This document shows positions 9,322 through 17,972 of a DNA stretch of 64,000 nt, one piece after another. The stretch comes from Micromonospora sp. RHAY321 (GTDB lineage: Bacteria > Actinomycetota > Actinomycetes > Mycobacteriales > Micromonosporaceae): the NCBI RefSeq assembly GCF_023896955.1, contig NZ_JAMHIW010000004.1, forward strand, positions 1 through 64,000. The letters are read 5' to 3'. Each line of letters begins with the position of its first letter. The first letter of the stretch is position 1. A program made the position numbers and the translations under genes. The notes beneath the pieces are model-generated. The model made no database searches. It was not told the DNA's origin and was given only the letters and a program-made list of their open reading frames with translations.

Positions 9322-9355
9322 GGGCCGTGTGGGGCTGTCACGCCCCACACGGCCC
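9322..9355 (+). terminator. Strong hairpin terminator after the GH10 xylanase
   Basis: A perfect 14-bp stem (GGGCCGTGTGGGGC and its complement) with a six-base loop lies 48 bases after the xylanase stop. There is no U-run, as is usual in actinomycetes. Confidence 0.8.
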
Positions 9356-9759
9356 CTTCGTGCGTTCCGTCAGGTGCCCGGCCGACGAAGGCCGCGGGTC
9401 TCGTCCACCCTGTGATCCGTCCCGGTGGCGGGATTCCGCGAACCGTTCTAGGCTTCCCTCTGGGTCAAGCCACGTGCCCGACACATTCCCGCACCTCGGG
9501 AGGTCGGCACGTGGCAGGCGATCCATCTACCGCAGGGCCGGCGAGGTTATGCCGCCAGCCCCGCTCATCGCGCCGCAGATCGTCGGGGCCGGCACGCCCG
9601 ACACGATCCGGCGCAAGCGACGGCATCGCCCCCACGCTGGCCGCGTCTCCCCTGGCGACAACGACAGCGCAGCTCGCATCCCTCAGGGCGCCAGCGCTGC
9701 CCCGGCACACCCTCGGTGGCCGTGGCCGCGCCCTGAACGACACCCCGCAACGAGACAGC
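9356..9759. other. Gene-free stretch before the sigma factor
   Basis: About 400 bases between the xylanase terminator and the sigma-factor ribosome site. Open frames run through in several frames, as expected at this GC content, but none has a ribosome site plus a family-like protein. It presumably holds the sigma-factor promoter. I could not find a convincing GTTT/GGGTA (SigB-type) pair. Confidence 0.4.
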
Positions 9760-9770
9760 GGAGGACCCTC

Positions 9771-10586
9771 GTGACCACCACCAGTACCCACCCATCCATG
9801 TCGGCGGCCGCCGAGGCCGACCAGAGCGGCGCAGCCGAGGCGTCGGCCAGCCAACTCCTCACGGAGCTGGCCGCGCTACCACTTGATCATCCTGCCCGGC
9901 CCGCCGCCAGGGACCGGGCCATCGAGGCCTGGCTACCGCTGGCCCACCACCTCGCCCGGCGCTACAAGGGCCGCGGCGAACCGGGCGATGATCTGATGCA
10001 GACCGCCGCGATCGGCCTCATCAAGGCGATCGACAAGTTCGACTGGACGCGGGGCATCGACTTCACCAGCTACGCCATCCCCACGATCGTCGGAGAGATC
10101 AAGCGCCACTTCCGCGACCGCACCTGGGACATCCGCGTCCCACGACGGTTGCAGGAGCGGCGGATGGCCATCGGCAAGGCCAACAGCAGCCTCACGCAGA
10201 CGCTGGGCCGCTCCCCCACCGTCACCGACATCGCCGACCACCTCGGCCTCACCGAGGAAGAGGTCCTCGAGAGTCTGGAGGGGGCGCGCGCCTACAACGC
10301 GGTGTCCCTGTCCAGCCCCGTAGGCGACGGCACCGGCTCGACGGAGCTGGGCGACATGCTCGGCGGCGAGGACAACGAGCTGGCTCTCGCCGAGCTGCGG
10401 GTGGCTCTCGTCCCGGCGCTCGCCGCCCTCGACGAGCGCGAGCAGAAGATCGTTTCACTGCGCTTCTACGGGAACCTCACCCAACAGGAGATCGCCGCGC
10501 AGGTCGGCGTCTCACAGATGCACGTCTCCCGGCTGCTGACCCGTGCGCTGGCCAAGCTACGGGTGCACCTGGTCACCGCCCAGTAG
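9771..10586 (+). CDS. SigB/SigF/SigG-family RNA polymerase sigma factor
   Basis: A 271-residue group 3 sigma-70 factor. Region 2 is clear (LAHHLARRYKGRGEPGDDLMQTAAIGLIKAIDKFD, then FTSYAIPTIVGEIKRHFRDRTWDIRVPRR). Region 3 follows (RSPTVTDIADHLGLTEEEVLE), then region 4 with its helix-turn-helix (LDEREQKIVSLRFYGNLTQQEIAAQVGVSQMHVSRLL). Such factors drive osmotic, oxidative or developmental stress regulons and are usually held by an anti-sigma kinase; none is next door. GTG at 9771 has GGAGG six bases before it. The facing GAF-ANTAR genes may belong to the same stress network, which is inference. Confidence 0.93.
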   Translation: MTTTSTHPSMSAAAEADQSGAAEASASQLLTELAALPLDHPARPAARDRAIEAWLPLAHHLARRYKGRGEPGDDLMQTAAIGLIKAIDKFDWTRGIDFTSYAIPTIVGEIKRHFRDRTWDIRVPRRLQERRMAIGKANSSLTQTLGRSPTVTDIADHLGLTEEEVLESLEGARAYNAVSLSSPVGDGTGSTELGDMLGGEDNELALAELRVALVPALAALDEREQKIVSLRFYGNLTQQEIAAQVGVSQMHVSRLLTRALAKLRVHLVTAQ

Positions 10587-10599
10587 AACGCCGACCTGT

Positions 10600-10625
10600 C
10601 GCCCCGGCGGGACAACGCCGGGGCG
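10600..10625. terminator. Bidirectional terminator between the sigma factor and the GAF-ANTAR genes
   Basis: A perfect 10-bp stem, CGCCCCGGCG and its complement, with a six-base loop, lies between two convergent genes. Confidence 0.75.
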
Positions 10626-10653
10626 GCAACGGCGACTGGACCGGGTGACCTGC

Positions 10654-11490
10654 TCAGAGCTGGAGCTGCCGCACGATGCTCACGGCCGTCGCGGTCAACG
10701 GTGCCCCTGGTGGCGTCTCCTCCACCAGGTGCCGGTAGGCCGCGGCGGCGGAGAGACCCTCTCGGCCCATGAGGACGCCGATTGCCCGCTGGATGAGGTC
10801 CCGGGTGCGCAGCGCACCGTCCACGCCGGCGACGAGCTGCTGGCTGCCCGCGTCCAGTGGCGGGGACGACGGCGTGTCACCGCCCGACCGGTAGCAGGCG
10901 TCGACGTGCTGGATCAGGATCCCCATCGCGACGGCGTCTCGGGCGTAGAGGTTGAGCGCGGCGACACTCTCACCGCTGCCGGCGAAGAGCGGGATGGACA
11001 ACGAGGCCCGCACACCGGCCTGCCAGGCGACGTCCCGGAAGCGGGGCCAGACGAAGGCCTGAGCGATGTCGGGAACGGCCACCGGCCCACCGGAGCGCAG
11101 AGCCGTCAGGCAGGGTCCGTCGTCCTGCGCGTACTGGGCCAGGTCCACCGCCTCGGCGGCCGGGTCGCTGGCGGCCCGGGTCAGATGTCGGCCGTGGCGG
11201 GCGACCGTGACGGACACGTAGTCCACCGGATCCACCAGGACGGCGGTCAGATGGACCAGCCGCGCCAGCAGCCCCGGCACCGCCGGTGAGACGTCCGGGA
11301 GACCGGCCAGGGCCACCAGGCCACTGGCGAGTTCGCCTGACAGGGAATCATCGGGCCACGGCGACAACTCCGCACTCTCCTTGCTCCACAGGGGCCGCCC
11401 GGAGGCCATGCCCCAGAATCCGTCCGCGGGGGTCTCTTCACCGGTCGGTGCCCCCGCGGAACAGGTCGGAAACCAGGAGAACGAACGCAT
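10654..11490 (-). CDS. GAF-ANTAR RNA-binding antiterminator-type regulator (second of pair)
   Basis: A 278-residue protein with a GAF sensor domain (about 60-190, including SLSIPLFAGSGESVAALNLYA) and a C-terminal ANTAR domain (RTRDLIQRAIGVLMGREGLSAAAAYRHLVEE). ANTAR domains bind paired RNA hairpins and prevent termination. The GAF domain probably senses a small molecule or redox state. Its ATG shares one base with the stop of the upstream GAF-ANTAR gene (TGATG), so translation is probably coupled. The first 25 or so residues are low in complexity, and an internal Met (MASGRPLW) is an alternative start. The protein acts in the cytoplasm. Confidence 0.88.
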   Translation of the reverse strand: MRSFSWFPTCSAGAPTGEETPADGFWGMASGRPLWSKESAELSPWPDDSLSGELASGLVALAGLPDVSPAVPGLLARLVHLTAVLVDPVDYVSVTVARHGRHLTRAASDPAAEAVDLAQYAQDDGPCLTALRSGGPVAVPDIAQAFVWPRFRDVAWQAGVRASLSIPLFAGSGESVAALNLYARDAVAMGILIQHVDACYRSGGDTPSSPPLDAGSQQLVAGVDGALRTRDLIQRAIGVLMGREGLSAAAAYRHLVEETPPGAPLTATAVSIVRQLQL

Positions 11491-12203
11491 CAGACCCGAC
11501 TGGTGCCGACCGCCCGGGAGACGAGGGCCTCGGCAACGTCACGAACCTTCCGGTTGGTGTCCTGGGAGATCTTCGACAACAGCGCGAACGCCTCCTCCGA
11601 GGAACAGTGCCGCTCCCCCATGATGATTCCCTTGGCCTGTTCGATGACTGCCCGACTGCGCATCGCCTCCCGCATCTGCTCGGCGAGGGTGGCCGCGCTG
11701 TCGTAGAGGTGGGTGTTGGCCAGGGCCACGGCGGCGTACGAAGCGAACCGCTCCACGACGGCGGTCGCCTCCTCGTCGAAGGCGCGGGTCTCCACGCCGT
11801 AGACGTTGAGGGCACCCACGACGGCCTCCTGGATCGGCAGGCCGATCGACAGGGAACTACCGACACCTCGACTGTGGGCGTACCCCGCCCACTCCGGCCA
11901 CCGCGTCTCGGACGTCGTGTCCGGCACGCTGACCGAGTCGCCACTGGGCGAGGAGTCCAGGCAGGGGCCGAAGCCGTGCTCGTACTGCCAGTCGTCAAGG
12001 TCGCGGGCGAGATCACTGGTGAAGGCCACGGTCCGTGCCTCGGCGCCCCGGACCAGCGTCACCGAGACGTCGCGGGCCGCCGGCACGGTCCGCGTGGTCA
12101 GCTCGGCGATCCGCTGCAACATCCCGTCGAGGTCGACCTCGTCCAGCCTGATGCCGCCCAGCTCGGCGAAGGCGCTCTCCGGGCTCGGTGACGGCTGTCC
12201 CAT
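11490..12203 (-). CDS. GAF-ANTAR regulator (first of pair)
   Basis: A 237-residue paralogue of the gene it overlaps. It has a GAF domain (about 25-165, with GVGSSLSIGLPIQEAVVGALNVYG) followed by an ANTAR domain (SRAVIEQAKGIIMGERHCSSEEAFALL). ATG at 12203 has AAGGAG six bases ahead, so a longer reading of the frame is rejected. Two adjacent ANTAR proteins with different GAF sequences suggest two signals feeding the same RNA antitermination targets, or a heterodimer. Confidence 0.92.
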   Translation of the reverse strand: MGQPSPSPESAFAELGGIRLDEVDLDGMLQRIAELTTRTVPAARDVSVTLVRGAEARTVAFTSDLARDLDDWQYEHGFGPCLDSSPSGDSVSVPDTTSETRWPEWAGYAHSRGVGSSLSIGLPIQEAVVGALNVYGVETRAFDEEATAVVERFASYAAVALANTHLYDSAATLAEQMREAMRSRAVIEQAKGIIMGERHCSSEEAFALLSKISQDTNRKVRDVAEALVSRAVGTSRV

Positions 12204-12355
12204 AGCGATCTCCTTGTCGTCTGGCACATCTGTCCCACGGGCGGTACGTCCGTCGCCGTACCCGGATCTCCCGAGCCTCACACCCTCGTCCCGAGGGCGT
12301 CGTGCGCCCCGCGCCCGCCGGGCATGAACAGTGGGTACGGGGGTAGAGGCCCGAC

Positions 12356-12871
12356 ATGCTCACACGTGCCGTGCCGCAGGGTCTGGTCGCCGGTCTTGTC
12401 GGTGCGGCGGTGATGACGCTCGGCGAGAAGATCGAACAGCGGGTGTCCGGCCGCCCCGACTCCTACGTGCCGGCGAGGGTGCTGGAACGACTGACCGGCC
12501 TGCCGGAGCGGCCGCGGCGGCAACCGCAGGCACTGAACCTGGGCATGCACTACGGGCAGGGCGCCGTGCTGGGCGTCCTGCGCGCGGTGATGGCGAACGC
12601 GGGGATGCGCGGGCCCCTGGCCTCGGGCATGTTCACCGTCGTGCGGCTCACCAACGACCAGATCCTGGAGAACGCCACAGGCGTCGGCGCGCCACCGCAG
12701 ACCTGGCCCCGTCGGGAGCTTGCCATCGACGTCCTGCACAAGGCCGTCTACGGGTTCGTCACCGGCGCGGTGGCCGACGTGCTGGCCAGCCGGCACGGCC
12801 CCGGCCCGGGTCAGCGACACGCCGCCCGGCGTCCGGGTCGACACAGCGACGTCGGGCCCCTGCCCCGTTGA
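12356..12871 (+). CDS. Hypothetical protein with an N-terminal membrane segment
   Basis: A 171-residue protein I cannot name. It begins with a hydrophobic glycine-rich segment (GLVAGLVGAAVMTLGEKIEQ). Two further moderately hydrophobic stretches lie around YGQGAVLGVLRAVMANAGM and AVYGFVTGAVADVLA. The general shape resembles small actinobacterial inner-membrane proteins that share the AGLVGAAVMTLGEKIEQ start. It is divergent from the GAF-ANTAR pair, with about 150 bases between, and convergent with the DUF4383 gene. Confidence 0.6.
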   Translation: MLTRAVPQGLVAGLVGAAVMTLGEKIEQRVSGRPDSYVPARVLERLTGLPERPRRQPQALNLGMHYGQGAVLGVLRAVMANAGMRGPLASGMFTVVRLTNDQILENATGVGAPPQTWPRRELAIDVLHKAVYGFVTGAVADVLASRHGPGPGQRHAARRPGRHSDVGPLPR

Positions 12872-12940
12872 CTGTCGACCGCGAGCGGGCGGAGCGTCCC
12901 GAACGAGGCCGTCCGTACGTTTCGAAGGCCTGGACGAACA

Positions 12941-12974
12941 CGGCCGGCCGCCCCGCATCGGGGCGACCGGCCGG
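12941..12974. terminator. Bidirectional GC-rich terminator
   Basis: An imperfect stem (outer GGCCGG pairs, inner GCCCCG/CGGGGC, three-base loop) lies between two convergent genes and ends just before the DUF4383 stop codon. Confidence 0.6.
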
Positions 12975-12982
12975 GTACGACG

Positions 12983-13438
12983 TCAGCGGTGGTCGTTCGG
13001 GCGTCGGGTCAGCGCCACTCCGAGGGCGATCATGCCGAGGCCGAGGAACAGGTGCAGCCAGTTGTCGGCACCGTTGAGCGGCACGAAGTTGGCACCGCTC
13101 TCGTGGTCGATCACCAGACCGTAGAGCCAGAGCACCAGGTAGACGGCACCGCCGGCGATCAGGTACGTGCGTGCACCGGAGATGGTGCGGGCCAGGGCGA
13201 GGCCGGCGACGCCGAACGCCAGGTGAACCAGGTTGTGCAGGATCGACACCTGGAACAGCCCGAGCAGCTTCGCCTCGGACTCGTGCCCGGCGAACGCCAT
13301 CGTGTCGTAGTTGCTGGTGATACCGGGAATGAAGCCGAGGATCCCGACCAGCAGGAACACCGCACCGACCACCTGGGCGGCGGTACGCACAGGGTGCTTG
13401 CCGGTGGTCCCGGTGCCGGGAACGGATCTGGTGGCCAT
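12983..13438 (-). CDS. DUF4383 membrane protein
   Basis: A 151-residue protein with four predicted membrane helices (VVGAVFLLVGILGFIPG; NLVHLAFGVAGLALA; LIAGGAVYLVLWLYGLV; WLHLFLGLGMIALGVAL). The HNLVHLAFG motif and the NWLHLFLG end are typical of DUF4383. The function is unknown. These genes are widespread in actinobacteria and often belong to stress regulons. ATG at 13438 has GGAGG eight bases before it, which rules out the longer MEVCEM start. Confidence 0.85.
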   Translation of the reverse strand: MATRSVPGTGTTGKHPVRTAAQVVGAVFLLVGILGFIPGITSNYDTMAFAGHESEAKLLGLFQVSILHNLVHLAFGVAGLALARTISGARTYLIAGGAVYLVLWLYGLVIDHESGANFVPLNGADNWLHLFLGLGMIALGVALTRRPNDHR

Positions 13439-13527
13439 CTCACATACCTCCATCGAACGGGATGATCGGTCTTGTGCCCCTGCCGGACGGCCGCAAACAA
13501 GCCACTCGGTGTGAGGAGGGCACGCAG

Positions 13528-13590
13528 GTGATGGAGGACGACGATCCGCGCGCCTACGAGGCCGATCTCACGGTGTCGGTGTACCGGTGA
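13528..13590 (+). CDS. Possible 20-residue small ORF
   Basis: GTG-ATG starts at 13528/13531 follow a near-perfect GAGGAGGG seven bases upstream and encode a 20-residue acidic peptide (MEDDDPRAYEADLTVSVYR after the first residue). It overlaps the 3' end of the methyltransferase on the other strand. Either a real small protein or the remnant of a truncated gene; only the ribosome site supports it. Confidence 0.25.
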   Translation: MMEDDDPRAYEADLTVSVYR

Positions 13591-14167
13591 CGCAGGTGAA
13601 CAGACGGCTCTGCCCGCGGGCCACGGTTGATCTCGTGGTGTCGAACCCGTGTGCGCGGAGCAGCCGTTCCGTCGACACGACGTTCCCCTCGGCGTTCGCG
13701 GACGTGGGCCGCTCGCCGAAGATGTAGAGCACGCCTCCCGGAGCCAGCAGGTCCCGGACCCGCTCGATCTGCTCGGGTGCGGTGCCCAGCCAGAACAGGC
13801 TGACGTTCACCGCGAAGATCTTGGTGAAGTGACGCCGGGTGAGATCGGCGGACTCGAACCCCGTACCGCGGATCTCGGCCCTGCCGGAGCTGATGTGACC
13901 CGCGTTGCGTTCCGATGCGAGCCGCGCCATCGTCGCCGCGCGGTCGATCGCCACGATCGTGCCGGTGGTGAGTCGTTCGGCGACGAGCGAGACCGCTGTT
14001 CCCCGGCCGCACCCGATCTCCAGCACGTGGTCGTCCGGTGCCACGGCCATCGTGTCCACCGCCCACCGCTGCCGATGCGCGGTCGCCGTCGTCCGCGCCG
14101 GTTCGTGGACCGGGACGGGCCTGCCGCCGGCGAGGCTCGTCCTCCGGACGGGGAGCGTGCATCTCAC
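13568..14167 (-). CDS. Class I SAM-dependent methyltransferase
   Basis: A 199-residue Rossmann-fold methyltransferase. SAM-binding motif I is VLEIGCGRGTAVSLVAERL, with an acidic motif II at IVAIDRAATM. The later RVRDLLAPGGVLYIFGE strand is typical of family-11-type methyltransferases. The acceptor is not evident. The GTG at 14167 gives the longest reasonable frame but has only a weak ribosome site (GAGCGGGTG), so the true start could be slightly downstream. Confidence 0.82.
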   Translation of the reverse strand: MRCTLPVRRTSLAGGRPVPVHEPARTTATAHRQRWAVDTMAVAPDDHVLEIGCGRGTAVSLVAERLTTGTIVAIDRAATMARLASERNAGHISSGRAEIRGTGFESADLTRRHFTKIFAVNVSLFWLGTAPEQIERVRDLLAPGGVLYIFGERPTSANAEGNVVSTERLLRAHGFDTTRSTVARGQSRLFTCVTGTPTP

Positions 14168-14473
14168 GAGATCACCCGCTCAGCCATGACGGAAGCCTCC
14201 GAGTGGCACCGAGTTGACCCTGCACACACCTGACTGCACCTTTCCGGGTGGCGCCGTTCGCGTTGTCCTGGGCGAAGGAGGAGTGGGTTCGCGGGTGGGG
14301 TCGTGCGGGTGGGCCGCCGAGCGCGCGATTGCCCTCAGCGGGGCGGGCAGAAACGTGGCACCCAAAGACTATCCCGCCGTCGCGGGCCGCCACCGCCCGG
14401 CACGCTGCGGCCACCCGGGCCGGGAATGCCCGAAGCCCTCCTCTCGGCGCAACGGGTTGGTCATGATCGAGGC

Positions 14474-15436
14474 ATGTCCCGGATGCCGGCCCTCGTGCGC
14501 CCGATGCTCGCCACCAGCGGCGCACTGCCCGACGGCCCCGGCTGGGCGTACGAGTTCAAGTGGGACGGGGTGCGCGCAATCGGCTACGTCGCCGACGGCG
14601 TGCGGCTGCTCAGCCGCAACGATCGCGACATCACCCGCGCGTATCCCGAGCTGGACGAACTCGCGAACCTGCTGACCGGCCGGAAGGCGGTCCTCGACGG
14701 GGAGATCGTGGCGCTCGACGGCAAGGGCCGGCCCAGCTTCTCGGCACTCCAGCACCGGATGCACGTCCGCGCGCCGTCCGCCGCCCTGGTCGGCACGACT
14801 CCGGTCCGGATCTACGTCTTCGATCTTCTGCACCTCGACGGGCGCGACCTGACGAACCTGCCGTACACCGAGCGGCGCAGCGCCCTGGAGCAGCTGGAGC
14901 TGAGCGGCACGAGCATCGACACACCGCCCTACTGGACCGGCGACGCCGGCCGGGACCTGGCCACCGCGGCCGCCGACCTCGGTCTCGAAGGGGTCGTGGC
15001 CAAGCAGCTCGGCTCGGCGTACGAGCCCGGCCGTCGCTCACCGGCGTGGGTCAAGGTGCCCCTGAACGACACCGTCGAAGTCATCGTGGGCGGCTACAAA
15101 CCCGGAGCCGGCAGGCGGGAAGGCACGATCGGCTCCCTGCTGCTCGGCATGTACGACGCCGACGACAGGTTGACCTACATCGGGCACGTCGGCACCGGGT
15201 TCACACAGTCCGCGCTGCGCGACCTCCTCCAGCGCCTGAATCCCCTCCGCCGACCGGACCCGCCGTTCGGCTCCCCCGTGCCACGCGAACACGCCCGCGG
15301 CGCGGTCTGGGTCGATCCGGCCCTGGTCGGGGACGTCACCTTCCGGTCCTGGACGCCGGACCACCGCCTGCGGCACCCCTCCTGGAAGGGGCTGCGCAGC
15401 GACCGCGAACCAGCCGAGATCCGGCTACGACACTGA
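14474..15436 (+). CDS. ATP-dependent DNA ligase (LigC / LigD ligase-domain type)
   Basis: A 320-residue protein. The nucleotidyltransferase domain has motif I EFKWDGVRAIG with the AMP-accepting Lys29, then DGEIVALD (motif III region), YVFDLLHLDGRDL, GLEGVVAKQLGSAYEPG (motif IV) and SPAWVKVPL (motif V). An OB-fold domain follows (about 200-320). The length equals a stand-alone ligase, with no LigD polymerase or nuclease domain. Such enzymes seal nicks in non-homologous end joining or back-up excision repair; no ku gene is nearby. The start could be the ATG at 14474 or at 14483. Confidence 0.92.
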   Translation: MSRMPALVRPMLATSGALPDGPGWAYEFKWDGVRAIGYVADGVRLLSRNDRDITRAYPELDELANLLTGRKAVLDGEIVALDGKGRPSFSALQHRMHVRAPSAALVGTTPVRIYVFDLLHLDGRDLTNLPYTERRSALEQLELSGTSIDTPPYWTGDAGRDLATAAADLGLEGVVAKQLGSAYEPGRRSPAWVKVPLNDTVEVIVGGYKPGAGRREGTIGSLLLGMYDADDRLTYIGHVGTGFTQSALRDLLQRLNPLRRPDPPFGSPVPREHARGAVWVDPALVGDVTFRSWTPDHRLRHPSWKGLRSDREPAEIRLRH

Positions 15437-15506
15437 CCCGGCACTGCCGCTCGGACGCGCTCGCGGCGTTACGGTGGGGCCGTCGCCAGCAGAAGGGGGT
15501 ACGGAC

Positions 15507-15962
15507 ATGGCGGAACGCCATCCCGCGCTCGCACGGCTCGACGCGCTCGTCGGCCGGTGGACGGTGCAGCCGGAGGTCGAGGACCTGGGTGTCGGGTGGA
15601 CCGATTTCTCCTGGGTGGAGGACGGCGCGTTCCTCCGGCAGATCTCCGACGCCGACCCGCTGCCGGCCACCGCACCCCAGGCGTGGCGGGACAACAACCC
15701 GCTGCCGGTGACGTCGCTGATCGGGCTCGACGACGCCGGCGACGAGTTCACCATGCTGTACGCCGACGCGCGCGGCGTCCACCGCGTCTACCGCATGGCT
15801 CTCGCCGACGGTGTGTGGCGGCTCTGGCGGGACTCACCCGGCTTCAACCAGCGCTTCACCGGGACGCTGAGCCCGGATGGCGACACCATCGACGCGCTGT
15901 GGGAGCGGTCCGAGGACGGCGTCGACTGGCGCCTCGATTTCCGGATCACGTACCGCCGCTGA
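15507..15962 (+). CDS. DUF1579-like beta-barrel protein
   Basis: A 151-residue cytoplasmic protein beginning HPALARLDALVGRWTVQP, a start typical of lipocalin-like or DUF1579-like small beta-barrels. Alternating beta strands continue to the end (FTMLYADARGVHRVYRM, DGVDWRLDFRITYRR). No ligand can be assigned. ATG at 15507 is preceded by AAGGGGG, and it lies 70 bases after the ligase gene on the same strand. Confidence 0.7.
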   Translation: MAERHPALARLDALVGRWTVQPEVEDLGVGWTDFSWVEDGAFLRQISDADPLPATAPQAWRDNNPLPVTSLIGLDDAGDEFTMLYADARGVHRVYRMALADGVWRLWRDSPGFNQRFTGTLSPDGDTIDALWERSEDGVDWRLDFRITYRR

Positions 15963-16116
15963 CGGTGGTCAGCCCTGGAGTGGGCTGGATGCGCGATACG
16001 TAGAGTCCAGCTCGGGTACTCGAAGTGTCCTTGACGCATTCACGCACATCGTACTGATCTTCCTTACGATGCGGATGCCCAGCTCTGGGCGTATGCCGTC
16101 AAGGGAGGACCAAGCG

Positions 16117-17466
16117 GTGGGTATCAGGAGATCCAGATCCGTGATCGTCGCGACGCTGCTCGCGGTGGTGGGGGGAGCACTCGTCGGCGGTGCGGCGAAC
16201 GCCGCCGAGCCCTCCCAGTTCGCCGTCGTGGAGGGAGCGATCCGTACGGCAACCGGTACTCCCGTGCCGGCCTCCGGCACGCACGCTTCGCTCTGGGGCA
16301 ACTCCAGTTACGCCACCACCAGCATCACCGGCTCCGGGCGGGTCCTGATCGGCGCCATCGGTGAGAACTGCCAGGGCTGGCCGACCGTACGGGTGACGGT
16401 CGACGGGGTCAGCGTCGGCCAGACCACCATCGTCAGCGCGACCAGCTACGGCACCTACCCGGTCGGCGCCGCGGTCGGCGCCGGTCAGCACACCGTGAAG
16501 ATCCAGTTCATCAACGACTTCCGGGCCGAGCCCTGCGACCGCAACGTCCACATCGCGTACGCCCGGATGGAGACCCCCGGCGCGACCGACCCGAAGTTCA
16601 GCTTCGCCGTCATGCCGGACACCCAGCAGGAGGTGCTGAGCAGCAGCGACACGCGGTTCCGCAACCGTACGGACTGGCTGGTGCAGAACCGCTCCGCGTT
16701 GGACCTGCGCTTCGTGGCCTCCTCGGGTGACGTGGTCAACTGGGACACCCCCGACCATTCCCAGTACGTCATCGCCCGGGAAGCGATGCGCCCGATCGAG
16801 ACCGCCGGCATCCCGTACTCGCTGGCGATCGGCAACCACGACACCCAGGCGACCGGCGTAGGCGGCTCCGCCCGCGACCCCGCCCGCACCCGGGAACTCG
16901 TGCGCGACACCACCGTGTTCAACCAGTTCTTCACCGTCGGCCAGTACGGCGCGGTCAAGGGACAGTTCGAGGCCGGCAAGGTCGACAACTCGTACTCGAC
17001 CTTCGAGGCCGGCGGGGTGCAGTGGATGGTCCTCACCCTCGAACTGTGGCCCCGGGTCGAGGCCGTCACCTGGGCCAGGAGCGTCGTCGCCGCCCACCCC
17101 CGGCACAACGTCATCGTCGTCACGCACGACTACATCGACGGCAACGGCGCCATCGAGCAGAGCGCCTCGTACGGCGCGACCAGCCCGCAGTACCTCTTCG
17201 ACAACCTGATCAAGCAGCACGCCAACATCCGGTTCGTCTTCTCCGGTCACGTCGGCGTCGCCGGCAACCGGGTCGACACCGGCGTCAACGGGAACAAGAT
17301 CTACACGTTCCTCCAGACGTTCCACTCCAACACCACGAATCCGGTACGCCTGGTCGAGGTCGACACGGCGGCCAACTCGCTGCGTACCTGGATCTACGCG
17401 CCCTACAACAACCAGTCGTTCACCGAGTACGACCGGTCGTTCACCGGCATCGGCGTGGTCCGCTGA
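16117..17466 (+). CDS. Secreted metallophosphoesterase with CBM60-like N-terminal domain
   Basis: A 449-residue exported protein. The signal peptide (GIRRSRSVIVATLLAVVGGALVGGAANAA) is followed by a domain of about 110 residues resembling CBM60/CBM36 calcium-dependent xylan-binding modules (SGRVLIGAIGENCQGWPTVRVTVDG to DRNVHIAYARME). A calcineurin-like phosphoesterase domain comes next, with its metal motifs VMPDTQ, SSGDVVNW, AIGNHD, VVTHDY and FSGHVG. GGAGG eight bases before the GTG at 16117 sets the start; an upstream ATG at 16093 has no ribosome site. It probably hydrolyses a phosphoester at or near plant cell-wall polymers. The substrate is unknown. Confidence 0.9.
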   Translation: MGIRRSRSVIVATLLAVVGGALVGGAANAAEPSQFAVVEGAIRTATGTPVPASGTHASLWGNSSYATTSITGSGRVLIGAIGENCQGWPTVRVTVDGVSVGQTTIVSATSYGTYPVGAAVGAGQHTVKIQFINDFRAEPCDRNVHIAYARMETPGATDPKFSFAVMPDTQQEVLSSSDTRFRNRTDWLVQNRSALDLRFVASSGDVVNWDTPDHSQYVIAREAMRPIETAGIPYSLAIGNHDTQATGVGGSARDPARTRELVRDTTVFNQFFTVGQYGAVKGQFEAGKVDNSYSTFEAGGVQWMVLTLELWPRVEAVTWARSVVAAHPRHNVIVVTHDYIDGNGAIEQSASYGATSPQYLFDNLIKQHANIRFVFSGHVGVAGNRVDTGVNGNKIYTFLQTFHSNTTNPVRLVEVDTAANSLRTWIYAPYNNQSFTEYDRSFTGIGVVR

Positions 17467-17482
17467 CGTACGCGTCGCACGC

Positions 17483-17779
17483 TCAGTGAGCGGGATTCGG
17501 CGTGTGTGGTAGCCGACCCAACTGGTGCCAGTCGGTCTCCGCGACGTCGACGCCGTAGTGCGCGGCCGCGGCGAGGATGTTCTGGAATGCCTGGTCACGT
17601 TCGTCGTCGTCGACGCCTTGGACCTGGTCGAACCGGGCAAGGGCGTTACGGACGTGCGCCGCGTCGGTCAGCGGCTCCTTGCGCTTGCCCGGAAACGCGA
17701 AAACGCTCTCCGGCAGCTCGCGCTTCTCTTTCTCGGACAGACTGCCGTGCTCCTCGTGGGGCTTCCAGGTCGACGTCAT
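17483..17779 (-). CDS. DUF6582-like small protein
   Basis: A 98-residue charged protein with the pattern KRELPESVFAFPGKRKEPLTDAAHVRNALARFDQVQGV, which I recognise from small actinobacterial proteins annotated as DUF6582. It has no signal peptide or membrane segment and the function is unknown. It is convergent with the phosphoesterase, 16 bases away. Confidence 0.75.
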   Translation of the reverse strand: MTSTWKPHEEHGSLSEKEKRELPESVFAFPGKRKEPLTDAAHVRNALARFDQVQGVDDDERDQAFQNILAAAAHYGVDVAETDWHQLGRLPHTPNPAH

Positions 17780-17972
17780 CGCCCACCATTACCCACTGGC
17801 CACCCGGCAGCACCCCCGTGCCGGACGTTTCGACCGAGGCAGGGTGCACTCCCAGCCTCCCGTACCTCCTTTCTTGGCCGGACGACACGTCGGCCGGGGC
17901 CGCGGTTGCCCCCAGACGGCGGGGTAGGGAATTCAGGTACCCCCACCCGAACGCGTCGCGTCGCTATGATCA

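Noticed and set aside
9441..9466. GTTCTA...GGGTCA as a SigB-type promoter for the sigma gene
   Set aside because: The -35 and -10 both depart from the GTTT and GGGTA consensus and the spacing is short.
16099..17640. A 513-residue minus-strand open frame opposite the phosphoesterase
   Set aside because: It is a mirror of the strong, family-matched plus-strand gene and has no recognisable domain.
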